DNA from: JAKSCF01 sp028279945
GTDB taxonomy: Bacteria; Bacillota; Clostridia; Peptostreptococcales; JAAYPU01
Reading direction: 5' to 3'
DNA: 31,792 bases
Assembly: GCA_028279945.1 (NCBI GenBank)
Contig: JANQMT010000190.1
Location: 1 to 31,792 of the forward strand
Of this stretch, positions 8,571 to 17,320 are shown piece by piece (positions within the stretch are counted from its first letter, which is position 1; every line of letters begins with the position of its first letter). The notes under the pieces were generated by a model. The model made no database searches. It was given only the letters and a program-made list of their open reading frames with translations, and was not told the DNA's origin. Both the position numbers and the translations under genes were made by a program.

Positions 8571-10207
8571 TGAAGATTGTAATTGTTGGTGGTGTAGCGG
8601 GTGGCGCAAGTGCAGCTGCTCGGTTACGTCGTCTTGATGAACACGCTGAAATTATTTTGTTTGAAAAAGGTCAGCACATTTCGTATGCAAACTGCGGTCT
8701 TCCGTACTATGTGAGTCGCACTATAAAAAAGCAAGAAGACCTGTTGGTGCAGACCCCCAAAAGTTTTAACGGTAGATTTTGTATTGATATCCGCACCATG
8801 AACGAAGTGATTAGAATTAATCGTGAATATAAGCGGGTAGAAGTTTACAACCATGTGACTAAAGAAACATATTTTGAAACCTATGATAAACTGATTCTTT
8901 CACCCGGTGCTAGAGCTGTAAAACCAAGCTCAGTTCAAGGGCTGGATAATGAAGGCGTGTTTACGTTGCGCGATGTGCCTGACATTATGGAAATTGATAA
9001 TTGGATTTTGGAAAATGAACCAGAACACGCAACAATCGCGGGCGGAGGTGCGGCTGGAATTGAACTTGCCGAAAACCTGATTATGCGTGGGCTTAAGGTT
9101 ACACTGGTTGGTTCCGCAATAATTAAAGCCGTTGATAAAGAAATGTCTAAGATAGCAGAAAAAGAACTGAAAAAAAACGGCGTTGAATTGCTTTTGAACA
9201 GATATATCACATCAGTGCAGAAAAACGCAGCCAATCTTGTTGTTCATACGACAGATGGCGATGTACAGACTGGAATGCTCATTGTGTGTGCCGGTGTTGT
9301 GCCAAACAGTAAATTAGCTGCCGAAGCCGGTTTGAAACTGGGTGTACGTGATTGTATTGCAATAAATGACAAAATGGAAACAAGCGATCCAGATATTTAT
9401 GCAGTGGGTGATGTAACGGAATCCACAGAGTTTATAACAAGAGAAAAAAAGCACATTAGTTTGGCAGGTCCTGCGAATCGCCAGGGACGTATTGTTGCAA
9501 ATCAGATTATGGGTATTGATTCACGATATAAGGGGACACAGAGCTCTTTTGTTATTAAAGTGTTTGATATTGCAGTAGCAAGCACAGGTATTACAGAGAT
9601 AACAGCAAAAGACTTGGGTATTGATTATGATAAAGTATATATGCACGCCGGAGCTCATGCTGGATACTATCCTGGTGCTAAACCTCTTACATCTAAGATT
9701 ATTTTTGAGCGTACTACCGGGCGTGTTTTAGGTGGACAGTTCGTGGGAGCAGAAGGGGCTGATAAGCGCTGTGATGTTTTGGCTACTGCTATTCGAGCTG
9801 GATTAACTGCGACTGATTTGATGGATTTAGAGCTTTGTTATGCACCTCCTTTTAACTCTGCAAAAGATCCCTTGAATATGGCCGGATTTATTATAGAAAA
9901 CATAATGACAGGAATGGTAAATAATTTTCACTGGGAAAATCTAAATTCCGTTAGCCATAAGGAGGGTACACTATTAGATGTGCGCACTAAGCAAGAGGCT
10001 GAGAAAAATCATGTCTCGAAATTTATTAACATACCGTTGCATGAGCTTCGCATACGAATTAATGAAATCCCACCAGGTAAGCCTGTTTATGTACATTGCT
10101 TTAGTGGGCTTCGCAGCTATGTTGCTTGTCGTCTTTTGAAGGCACATGGCTTTGAGTGTTATAATCTGTCAGGCGGAATCTTTATGTATAGTACCATTAA
10201 CAGCTGA
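8570..10207 (+). CDS. CoA-disulfide reductase/NADH oxidase-like flavoprotein with C-terminal rhodanese domain
   Basis: A 545-residue member of the pyridine nucleotide-disulfide oxidoreductase superfamily. It has an N-terminal FAD motif (VGGVAGGASAAARLRR), the single redox cysteine Cys42 in SYANCGLPYY typical of CoA-disulfide reductases and NADH oxidases, a second dinucleotide motif (IAGGGAAGIELAENL, about residues 156-170), the FAD-binding YAVGDVTES and a dimerisation domain. Residues about 460-545 are a rhodanese domain with Cys510 in CFSGLRS. This CoADR-rhodanese architecture is known from NAD(P)H-dependent persulfide/polysulfide and CoA-disulfide reductases. In this operon it could protect or recycle CoA thiols used by the CoA-transferases, or handle sulfur from the substrate; that is inference. 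Confidence 0.9.
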   Translation: MKIVIVGGVAGGASAAARLRRLDEHAEIILFEKGQHISYANCGLPYYVSRTIKKQEDLLVQTPKSFNGRFCIDIRTMNEVIRINREYKRVEVYNHVTKETYFETYDKLILSPGARAVKPSSVQGLDNEGVFTLRDVPDIMEIDNWILENEPEHATIAGGGAAGIELAENLIMRGLKVTLVGSAIIKAVDKEMSKIAEKELKKNGVELLLNRYITSVQKNAANLVVHTTDGDVQTGMLIVCAGVVPNSKLAAEAGLKLGVRDCIAINDKMETSDPDIYAVGDVTESTEFITREKKHISLAGPANRQGRIVANQIMGIDSRYKGTQSSFVIKVFDIAVASTGITEITAKDLGIDYDKVYMHAGAHAGYYPGAKPLTSKIIFERTTGRVLGGQFVGAEGADKRCDVLATAIRAGLTATDLMDLELCYAPPFNSAKDPLNMAGFIIENIMTGMVNNFHWENLNSVSHKEGTLLDVRTKQEAEKNHVSKFINIPLHELRIRINEIPPGKPVYVHCFSGLRSYVACRLLKAHGFECYNLSGGIFMYSTINS

Positions 10208-10344
10208 CAAATAAATATATACGGTTACTAATACATTTCAATGACACATTTTGCAGCTGTAGCCGTTAACCAATGATTGGTACAAACCAAAATACCCATA
10301 TATTTTTTGAGAGAATAATTTTTTAAAGCTAAGGAGAATACCTC

Positions 10345-11643
10345 ATGAGTTGGAGATCTTATTATCGAGAACATCAAGAAACTGCCCGTGAGGCAGTTCG
10401 TAAAATTAAATCAGGGAATCGTGTTGTGATTGGTCATGCCGTAGGTGAGCCGTGTCATCTGGTGGAGGCTATGGTTAAAAATGCTGAAGCATATCATAAT
10501 GTTGAAATCGTGCATATGGTTCCTATGGGAAAATGCGAATATTGTAAGTCAGAGTATGCTGAACATTTTCGTCACAATTCTCTTTTTGCAGGCGCTCATA
10601 GTCGAAAGGCTATTACTGTAGGCAATGCAGATTTTACACCATGCTTCTTTCACGAAGTGCCTAAGCTCTTTAATCATGAGCTTCCAGTTGATATAGCTTT
10701 GGTTTCTGTTACTCCCCCAGATGAAAACGGAAAATGTAGCTTAGGCGTATCTGTAGATTACACATACGCAGCAGCAAAACACGCCAAGATTGTAATAGCA
10801 CAGGTGAATGCAAAAATGCCACGCACATATGGAACTACAATAGATGTTCAAGATATTGATAGCTTTGTGCTTTATGATGAACCAATATTGGTTTTGCCTC
10901 CTCCTAAGATTACCGAGGTAGAGGAGGCTATCGGAAAATACTGTGCATCATTAATTGAAGATGATTCTACATTACAGTTGGGCATTGGAGCAATTCCGGA
11001 TGCAGTATTGCAATTTTTGAAAGATAAAAAAAATTTGGGTATTCACACTGAAACATTTTCTGATGGTGTAGTTGATTTGGCGGAAGTTGGTGTTATAAAC
11101 AACAAAAAAAAGACATTGCATCCAGGAAAGTTTGTTTCAATTATGATGATGGGCACACAACGGTTATATGATTTTGTTGATAATAATCCAAATGTGGAGC
11201 TTTATTCGGTAGATTATTTAAATCATCCCAAAACCATTGCAAAGAATGACAATATGATTTCTATCAATTCAGCAATTCAGGTTGATTTGATGGGGCAAGT
11301 TAATGCAGAAATGATCGGTGAAGCACAGTTTTCCGGGATAGGTGGTCAAGTGGATTATATTAGAGGTGTTGCAATGGCGAAAAACGGAAAATCAATTATT
11401 GCTATGACTTCAACAACTAAAGGAATTTCTAAAATTGTACCATTTCTTGATCACGGGTCTGTTGTGACAACATCTCGAGCTGATATTGATTATGTTGTCA
11501 CAGAATATGGGATAGCCCATTTGAAGGGAAAATCTCTTCGAAAAAGAGCAAAAGAACTGATTACAATTGCGCATCCTTCGTTTAGAGAGAAACTGGGAAA
11601 GGAATATGAGCGAAGATTTCACGAGCCAATTGAGTTGCTATAA
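10345..11643 (+). CDS. Acetyl-CoA hydrolase/transferase family protein, 4-hydroxybutyrate CoA-transferase-like (first copy)
   Basis: A 432-residue family-I-type CoA-transferase. It has two related domains. The catalytic glutamate is Glu236 in GIHTETFSDGV, preceded by the CoA-site loop QLGIGAIPDAVL (about 211-222); GIGGQVDYIRGV and TEYGIAHLKGKSLRKRA near the end are also family hallmarks. It would move CoA from acetyl-CoA or another acyl-CoA to a carboxylic acid through a glutamyl-CoA intermediate. The start follows AAGGAG at 8 bases. The preceding 137-base gap holds small inverted repeats (for example ACCAAT-G-ATTGGT, 10269-10281) but no terminator. The acid used is unknown. Confidence 0.92.
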   Translation: MSWRSYYREHQETAREAVRKIKSGNRVVIGHAVGEPCHLVEAMVKNAEAYHNVEIVHMVPMGKCEYCKSEYAEHFRHNSLFAGAHSRKAITVGNADFTPCFFHEVPKLFNHELPVDIALVSVTPPDENGKCSLGVSVDYTYAAAKHAKIVIAQVNAKMPRTYGTTIDVQDIDSFVLYDEPILVLPPPKITEVEEAIGKYCASLIEDDSTLQLGIGAIPDAVLQFLKDKKNLGIHTETFSDGVVDLAEVGVINNKKKTLHPGKFVSIMMMGTQRLYDFVDNNPNVELYSVDYLNHPKTIAKNDNMISINSAIQVDLMGQVNAEMIGEAQFSGIGGQVDYIRGVAMAKNGKSIIAMTSTTKGISKIVPFLDHGSVVTTSRADIDYVVTEYGIAHLKGKSLRKRAKELITIAHPSFREKLGKEYERRFHEPIELL

Positions 11644-11710
11644 TACGTTATTGCAAAGTACTGGATAAGACTGAATACCATAGAAATTATTGAATATGAA
11701 AGGAGAAAAT

Positions 11711-13000
11711 ATGAATTGGGAAAAAAACTATAATGAACGCAGAATGTCTGCTGATGAAGCGGTTTCATATATTAAGAGTGGTGATCGTGTTATCAATTCT
11801 CATCTTGCAGGGGCGCCTTTGCCAATTGTAGAGGCAATGGTTAAAAACTATCGGTCATATGAAAACGTTGAAATTACCAGTATGCTGACATCGGATGGAC
11901 AACCCTATGCAGATGAAAAATATAAGAACCATTTTCATATGAATCCGTGGTTTATAGGGAAAAATTCTGCAAAAGCACTTGCTGGCAACTATGGGGATTT
12001 TACTCCCAGCCATTTTTCCGAAGTGCCACAACTTCTACGTACAATAATGAAACCTGATGTTACATTGATTCAAGTGTGCCCACCTGATGAGCACGGCTAC
12101 GTCAGTCTTGGATTGAGTACGGATTATATGCTTGAGGCTTCCAAAAATGCTCGAACCGTTATCGCAGAGGTAAATAAGCAATGCCCCCGATTGTTTGGAA
12201 ATTCTTTTCTTCATGTTTCTGAAATCGATTGCATTGTGGAAACCGACCGAGAAATCGTACCTGCTCCATCAACCATTATTACGGAGGTTGAAACAAAGAT
12301 TGGAAGTTACTGTGCCGAATTAATTAAAGATGGAGATTGCTTGCAGATGGGGATTGGTGCCATTCCCGATGCTGTTTTGAGTTTTCTGGAAAATAAAAAA
12401 GGCTTAGGAATTCACTCAGAAATCATTGGCGATGGTGTGCAAGAGCTTTGTGAGATGGGCATAATTACAGGAGAATACAAGGAAATTGAAAAAGGAAAAG
12501 TTATTTGCACCAGTTTACATGGAACAAAGAAGCTGTGGAAATATGTAAACAATAATCCTATGTTCGAACTGTATCCCGTAGACTACACAAATGATGTAAG
12601 AGTAATTTCTCAAATAAAAAATATGGTGTCTATTAATTCTTGTGTTGAAGTGGATCTAACTGGTCAGGTTTGTTCTGAGGCAATAGGAAATCGTCAAATT
12701 AGTGGAATAGGCGGGCAGGTTGATTTTATTCGTGGTGCAAAGCTGTCCCAGGGTGGTCGCTCAATTATTGCGTGTTATTCTACAGCGAAAGGCGGTACAA
12801 TTTCAAAAATTGTACCATATTTGAGGCCTGGGACACCTGTAACAACTTCCAGAACAGATGTTGACTATATTGTCACCGAATATGGCATTGCACATCTAAG
12901 AGGGCAAAGTTTGCGGAATAGAGTCCGTGCTCTTATCAGTGTTGCACACCCAAAATTTAGAGATGAAATCAAAGAAGAATATGAGAAGATGTGTCGTTAA
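11711..13000 (+). CDS. Acetyl-CoA hydrolase/transferase family protein, 4-hydroxybutyrate CoA-transferase-like (second copy)
   Basis: A 429-residue paralogue of the gene just upstream, clearly alignable over its full length but far from identical. The catalytic Glu237 lies in GIHSEIIGDGV and the loop is QMGIGAIPDAVL. The start at 11711 is chosen because AAAGGAG precedes it at normal distance; the frame opens seven codons earlier across that site. The N-terminal substrate-side segments differ most between copies (SDGQPYADEKY here, GKCEYCKSEY there), which suggests two acids, two CoA donors, or a heteromeric enzyme. It is the last intact gene of the operon. Confidence 0.92.
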   Translation: MNWEKNYNERRMSADEAVSYIKSGDRVINSHLAGAPLPIVEAMVKNYRSYENVEITSMLTSDGQPYADEKYKNHFHMNPWFIGKNSAKALAGNYGDFTPSHFSEVPQLLRTIMKPDVTLIQVCPPDEHGYVSLGLSTDYMLEASKNARTVIAEVNKQCPRLFGNSFLHVSEIDCIVETDREIVPAPSTIITEVETKIGSYCAELIKDGDCLQMGIGAIPDAVLSFLENKKGLGIHSEIIGDGVQELCEMGIITGEYKEIEKGKVICTSLHGTKKLWKYVNNNPMFELYPVDYTNDVRVISQIKNMVSINSCVEVDLTGQVCSEAIGNRQISGIGGQVDFIRGAKLSQGGRSIIACYSTAKGGTISKIVPYLRPGTPVTTSRTDVDYIVTEYGIAHLRGQSLRNRVRALISVAHPKFRDEIKEEYEKMCR

Positions 13001-13113
13001 AAAAGAGGTGAAACGCTTCTTGCTTATTCGATTATTTATTTTAGGGTAGCCATGCACTTTTTGAAGATGTTCTGAATAAAATATATCCGAACATGTTAAA
13101 AGGAGGGGTTTTT

Positions 13114-13410
13114 TTGAGAGGAAGAGAAAGGCACATTTTTCCAGGAAGTAATACTCCCAAAGGTTTCTTCTCTTACTATGACTTTATTCTAGAGCAAAGA
13201 GAAGCCAATCGGATTTTTTGCATCAAAGGAGGACCTGGTGTCGGCAAATCCACATTCATGAAAATCACAGGAGATGAGATGTTGGACAAAGGATATGATG
13301 TAGATTTTATGCATTGTTCTTCCGATAATAATTCGTTAGACGGCATAGTGATTCGTGATTTAAAGATCGCTTTAATTGACGGAACGGCACCACACGTAGA
13401 TGTATCATAA
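13114..13410 (+). pseudogene. 3'-truncated P-loop ATPase (PRK06851-like family)
   Basis: The 98 codons match the N-terminus of a clostridial P-loop ATPase family, from memory PRK06851-like and roughly 360 residues long with two P-loop halves. Visible are HIFPGSNTPKGFFS, Walker A GGPGVGKST (residues 39-47), MHCSSDNNSLDG and IDGTAPHV. Right after TAPHV, where the family continues with an acidic/proline segment, the frame gives three unrelated residues and stops. No continuation was found in the other frames downstream, so this is a deletion or junction rather than a simple frameshift. TTG at 13114 is the likely start, 6 bases after AAAGGAGGGG; an ATG at 13093 overlaps that site. Confidence 0.75.
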
Positions 13411-13562
13411 ACACAAATTACATAAAATTAAAGGTATGATTTATAAATTTTTCTAAAGACAATTTTTCCATTCTCTGTTTCGATGATATGATTTTATACT
13501 TTCCTCCTTCATCATTTACCATTATGCTTAGTTTACTATTTTTTTATTAACCTTTATAAGAA

Positions 13563-13590
13563 TTTAAGGTTTATTTAAGATTGAATTAAG
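13563..13590 (+). promoter_or_regulatory. Three direct repeats TTTAAG/ATTAAG at 11-base spacing (probable response-regulator site)
   Basis: TTTAAG at 13563, TTTAAG at 13574 and ATTAAG at 13585 are spaced exactly 11 bases apart, one helical turn, the pattern bound by OmpR/PhoB-type dimers. The middle copy lies in TTATTTAAGA (13571-13580), also found twice before the RND gene. Confidence 0.55.
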
Positions 13591-13656
13591 ACTTATTGAA
13601 TCATTAAAGTATATGTTGATGATATCACTTATAATCTTAGTTTCTTTAGTTTAGTA

Positions 13657-13685
13657 TTGACTATCTCAGACGTTTGAATTATATT
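13657..13685 (+). promoter_or_regulatory. Probable promoter of the MacAB-like operon
   Basis: TTGACT (13657-13662), 17 bases, then TATATT (13680-13685). It lies about 70 bases upstream of the adaptor start and 66 bases downstream of the 11-base repeats. A separate TATAAT at 13630-13635 is closer to the repeats but has no clear -35. Confidence 0.5.
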
Positions 13686-13755
13686 ATAAGTGTACTATCT
13701 GTTGTAATACACATGAAAGCAATTGTAAGTTATGAATGTAAGTTGGAGGAAAATA

Positions 13756-15285
13756 ATGAAAGAGAAAATCAAGAAACTTATGAAGACATTGACGAAGAAA
13801 CTAACCAAGAAAAGATTAATTATTTTGCTGATTGTTATAGTGGTTATTTCAGCCATTGGCTTAAAATTTAGTCCCAAAAAAACGGATGAATCAGCATTTT
13901 TAATGCAGAGTGAGGTTGAGGTAACCCGAGGCAATATAGAAGAAAGCATGAGCAAGACAGGGACAATTGAATCTGCTGTTTTTAAAATAGTTAAGCCTAA
14001 CAAAAGTGGTACCGTCGAAGAGACTTTTGTAACAGACGGTGCTAAAGTAGTGAAAGGAGAAAAACTATTAAAAATCAATTATGATGAAGTAACGGGAAAC
14101 CTAAGCGACAGCCACTATAGTATTTTGCAGCTAAGAGAAGAAATTGAAGATTTAATAGAAAAAGGAGAAAAATACAACATTAAAGCACCTGATTCAGGGG
14201 TAATAACGGAAATTGCTATAGAAAAAAGTGATGAACTTAGTATTGGTGATAAAATAGCCAGAATTATTAATAGAAGCACAATGTCTGCTACTTTGCAATT
14301 CACAAAAGATAAGGTTTTCAATATACAAGTAGGGGATCAAGCAGAAATCGTATTACCTCAATATTTAACTCAGTTAACCGGTGTGGTGACAAAGGTATCC
14401 GATGTAGGGTATGGGTTAGATAATGGGGGGATTGCATATGATGTGGAAGTTGAATTTCCTAATGAAGGCGGTTTAATTGAAGGGGTACTTATAAATGGAA
14501 GCATCGTAAAAGGCAGTAATAAGTTAACCGCAATTCAAGCGGTTACGGCAAAATGGAAATCGGATGAAATCATTTATTCAGAGGTGGAGGGAGAAATTAC
14601 TTCCATTAACTATCAGGAAAACCAGCAGGTTGATAAAGACGCAGTGATTGTTAAAATCGCTGATGATGATTATAAAGATAAGCTAAATATGGAACAAAAA
14701 AAGCTTGCCAATCTGGAAACAACTTATGAAAAAGATAAAAAAAGGTTTGATGATCATATATATGCACCGGTTGAGGGGACTATTGTAGATATGAGTGTGG
14801 TATCAGGTGAGAATATAACCTCGGATACGACCATTGCAACCATAGTTGATCTGGATAATTACCAAATTACCATTCCCGTAGATGAAAAATATATTCTTAA
14901 AGTAGAAGAAGGAAAAGAAGCGATTATAAAAGTTGATGCGATTGAGGGTTTAGAGTTCAATGGGATCATCAAAAAAGTATTTAAAATAGGAAAGCATGAT
15001 GGTGGAAATACGACATACAATGTGATGATTTCTCTTAATCAACATGATGAACTAGAAAAACTAAGAATCGGAATGAATGCTAAAGTCAAAGTAGTGTTAG
15101 CAGCTAAACAGAATGTGCTGCTTGTGCCTATTGATTACATAAGTGCCGTAGGTGATGATTATTTTGTCAATATAAAACAGGAAGATGAGACAACAGAGGA
15201 AGTCAGCGTAAGTATAGGTATTGCATCAAGTGACTTTGTAGAAGTAGAAGGCAATCTTAAAGAAGGGGATATTGTAATAAAATGA
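13756..15285 (+). CDS. Efflux adaptor (HlyD/MacA-like membrane fusion protein) with duplicated adaptor modules
   Basis: A 509-residue protein with a lysine-rich cytoplasmic N-terminus, one membrane anchor (about residues 23-40) and a long extracytoplasmic part. A lipoyl-type half-motif pair and beta-barrel appear about residues 55-260 (KSGTVEETFVTDGAKVVKGE, IKAPDSGVITEIAIEKSDEL), and a second lipoyl-hairpin-lipoyl-barrel set about 275-460 (VEGEITSINYQENQQVDKDA, IYAPVEGTIVDMSVVSGENI), followed by a membrane-proximal domain. Two modules in one chain are unusual for this family. The start at 13756 follows GGAGG; the frame is open eight codons earlier. The stop overlaps the ABC gene (ATGA). It likely couples the MacB-like permease to its substrate outside the membrane. 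Confidence 0.88.
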   Translation: MKEKIKKLMKTLTKKLTKKRLIILLIVIVVISAIGLKFSPKKTDESAFLMQSEVEVTRGNIEESMSKTGTIESAVFKIVKPNKSGTVEETFVTDGAKVVKGEKLLKINYDEVTGNLSDSHYSILQLREEIEDLIEKGEKYNIKAPDSGVITEIAIEKSDELSIGDKIARIINRSTMSATLQFTKDKVFNIQVGDQAEIVLPQYLTQLTGVVTKVSDVGYGLDNGGIAYDVEVEFPNEGGLIEGVLINGSIVKGSNKLTAIQAVTAKWKSDEIIYSEVEGEITSINYQENQQVDKDAVIVKIADDDYKDKLNMEQKKLANLETTYEKDKKRFDDHIYAPVEGTIVDMSVVSGENITSDTTIATIVDLDNYQITIPVDEKYILKVEEGKEAIIKVDAIEGLEFNGIIKKVFKIGKHDGGNTTYNVMISLNQHDELEKLRIGMNAKVKVVLAAKQNVLLVPIDYISAVGDDYFVNIKQEDETTEEVSVSIGIASSDFVEVEGNLKEGDIVIK

Positions 15286-15953
15286 TACGTCCAGTAATTG
15301 ATATGAAAAAAATTACCAAGGTATATGATACAGGCAAACTGAAAGTAGAAGTGTTGAAAGGTATAGATATTTTAGTAAAAGAAGGGGATTTGGTTTCTAT
15401 CATGGGAGCCAGTGGTTCAGGAAAATCAACTTTGATGAACATTATGGGTTGCCTAGACATCATGACAACGGGTGACTATTTCTTAAATGGAAAAGACATT
15501 ACGACTTATACCGAAGAGGCGTTAAGTGATGTTAGAAATAAAAATATAGGATTTATTTTTCAAAAGTTTAATTTGCTTACAAAATTAACTGCTTATGAAA
15601 ACGTTGAATTACCTCTGATATACGGTGGTTTCTCCAAGCAGGAAAGACATGAACGCGTTATGAATGCCTTGGATATGGTAGGTCTTTCAGATAGAATCAA
15701 GCATAATCCTACGGAATTGTCAGGAGGTCAGCAGCAAAGGGTAGCTATAGCAAGGGCGATAGCCGGTAATCCACCGGTAATATTAGCTGATGAGCCAACG
15801 GGAAACCTTGACAGTAAATCAACTGAAGAAGTTATAAAAATCTTAATGGCATTAAATAAAAAGGGTATGACTTTAGTGCTTATTACTCATAACCATGATA
15901 TTGCAAAGCTAGCCAGACGAATTGTCCATATTAGAGATGGAGAAATCATATAA
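15282..15953 (+). CDS. ABC transporter ATP-binding protein (MacB/LolD type)
   Basis: A 223-residue ATPase with Walker A GASGSGKST (42-50), Q-loop Gln94, signature LSGGQ (146-150), Walker B VILADEP (166-172) and the H-loop His (ITHNHD). The KFNLLTKLTAYENVELPL stretch is typical of the MacB/LolD/FtsE group. It energises the following permease. Its start overlaps the adaptor stop by 4 bases and the permease follows 11 bases later, so the three form one unit exporting a peptide, lipid or antimicrobial. Confidence 0.96.
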   Translation: MIRPVIDMKKITKVYDTGKLKVEVLKGIDILVKEGDLVSIMGASGSGKSTLMNIMGCLDIMTTGDYFLNGKDITTYTEEALSDVRNKNIGFIFQKFNLLTKLTAYENVELPLIYGGFSKQERHERVMNALDMVGLSDRIKHNPTELSGGQQQRVAIARAIAGNPPVILADEPTGNLDSKSTEEVIKILMALNKKGMTLVLITHNHDIAKLARRIVHIRDGEII

Positions 15954-15964
15954 AGGGGAAAAAT

Positions 15965-17173
15965 ATGAACTTAAAGACTACAATCAAACTCTCTTTTAAA
16001 GAGATTTTTGCCAATAAATTAAGATCCATACTGACAATGCTGGGTGTGATAATTGGTGTATTTTCAATAGTTGTCATCGTGTCCTTGGGTCAAGGTTTAA
16101 CCAATTATATCAATGAAAATCTTTTTAAAGAAGCGCAGACTATTAAAGTCATGACATTCAGCAGAAATCAGAGTAAAAATATGAAATACAATGAAGTCAT
16201 GAAATTTTATGAGGAATTTGATGCCAAGCATATTTCTCCTGAGATGGAATCCAATAATCTTGTGCAATATAAAAAAGTAAAAGAACATATTAGTATTAAA
16301 GGTATTAATGACCACTATTTTGCAATGAAAAATGTACAATTAGCGGAGGGAAGAACGATTTGTCCTATTGATGTAAACAGAAAAATTAATAGCGTTGTCA
16401 TTAATGATAAAGTTAAAGAAAAATTCTTTGCGGGAGAGAATCCCATTGGCCGGTTTATATCCATAAAAGGCATTGACTATAAAGTTGTAGGCCTTATTAA
16501 CAGCGGGGAAGCCAGTATATTTAATTATGTTAGAGAAGAAGTCTATATCCCCATCACTTCTTTTACCAGAGACATTGCCAACCATTATATAACACATGTT
16601 ACATTAGGTGCAGCTTCAAAAGAAGAAGTGCTGCAGCTTTCAAAACAGGTTGACGAGGCTTTGATGAAACACTATAGAGAAGGCATTGAAGATGAAACCG
16701 GGGATGATTACGAAGGTGGAAGATACAGAGATTATTATGTGTATACGCCTGAAAAAGAACTGGGTGAATTAAATAAAATTCTTAGAATACTATCTATAGG
16801 ATTGGGAGGCATCGCCGGTATTTCTCTTTTGGTGGGAGGAATAGGCATCATGAACATTATGTTTGTTTCAGTAACGGAAAGAACAAAGGAGATAGGGATA
16901 AGAAAGGCCATAGGGGCTAAAAGAAGAACCATTGTTAGCCAGTTTTTAGTAGAGGCTGCCATTGTTAGCGGAATAGGGGGCATTATTGGTCTGTTGCTTG
17001 CCGGAATAGTTGGCTATGCAGTAGGTGTGCTTACGCCGTTGAAGCCGGAAATCAAGATACATGTTATGATTTTAGCCGTAGCATTTTCAGCCTTTATAGG
17101 GATAGTATTTGGTATATATCCGGCTAATAAGGCAGCAAAACTCAAGCCTATTGATGCACTAAGATTTGAATAA
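15965..17173 (+). CDS. ABC transporter permease (MacB-like, FtsX-type fold)
   Basis: A 402-residue permease. There is an N-terminal helix (about 20-42, LTMLGVIIGVFSIVVIVSLG), a large extracytoplasmic MacB-type domain (about 45-270) and three C-terminal helices. Hallmarks are GGIGIMNIMFVSVTERTKEIGIRKAIGAKRR (from about residue 298) and the terminal GIYPANKAAKLKPIDALR. Such permeases act by a mechanotransmission cycle with an adaptor of the kind encoded two genes upstream. No outer-membrane channel gene is present, as expected in a Gram-positive. Confidence 0.95.
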   Translation: MNLKTTIKLSFKEIFANKLRSILTMLGVIIGVFSIVVIVSLGQGLTNYINENLFKEAQTIKVMTFSRNQSKNMKYNEVMKFYEEFDAKHISPEMESNNLVQYKKVKEHISIKGINDHYFAMKNVQLAEGRTICPIDVNRKINSVVINDKVKEKFFAGENPIGRFISIKGIDYKVVGLINSGEASIFNYVREEVYIPITSFTRDIANHYITHVTLGAASKEEVLQLSKQVDEALMKHYREGIEDETGDDYEGGRYRDYYVYTPEKELGELNKILRILSIGLGGIAGISLLVGGIGIMNIMFVSVTERTKEIGIRKAIGAKRRTIVSQFLVEAAIVSGIGGIIGLLLAGIVGYAVGVLTPLKPEIKIHVMILAVAFSAFIGIVFGIYPANKAAKLKPIDALRFE

Positions 17174-17320
17174 ACAATACTATAAATTTTTATTAAGATA
17201 GGGAAAGCGAAGTGTGAAATTTATTAAATTTTTTCTAAGTATTTTTCACAAAGATTTGGATATAAACATAATATATAGTCGGAGAGCATTTAGAGATTTC
17301 CGTGTTTCCGATATTAAAAG

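Larger units (their letters stand above)
13411..13755. other. A+T-rich intergenic region upstream of the ABC efflux operon
   Basis: About 345 bases without a convincing gene. It follows the truncated ATPase and holds the three TTTAAG-type boxes (13563-13590) and a sigma-A-like promoter (13657-13685). A 34-codon frame on the minus strand (13522-13418) has no ribosome site in front of its ATG and was not accepted as a gene. Confidence 0.6.

Noticed and set aside
10208..10344. Small inverted repeats in the gap before the first CoA-transferase as a terminator or promoter.
   Set aside because: Stems are only 5-6 bp and overlap, no T-run follows, and no good -35/-10 pair was found; read-through from the flavoprotein gene is likelier.
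13047..13113. Possible extension of the truncated ATPase upstream of its TTG start; the frame stays open back to about 13047 and reads like protein.
   Set aside because: The ribosome site AAAGGAGGGG lies inside this stretch and the family's N-terminus begins at the TTG, so upstream translation is unlikely.
3461..13420. Whether the catabolic operon is a mobile island.
   Set aside because: No integrase, transposase, flanking direct repeats or tRNA site was seen; only the truncated ATPase marks one possible border.
13418..13522. A 34-codon minus-strand frame in the gap after the truncated ATPase, with plausible amino-acid composition.
   Set aside because: No ribosome site before its ATG (a GGAGG lies inside the frame instead), an in-frame stop a few codons upstream, and no recognisable similarity.
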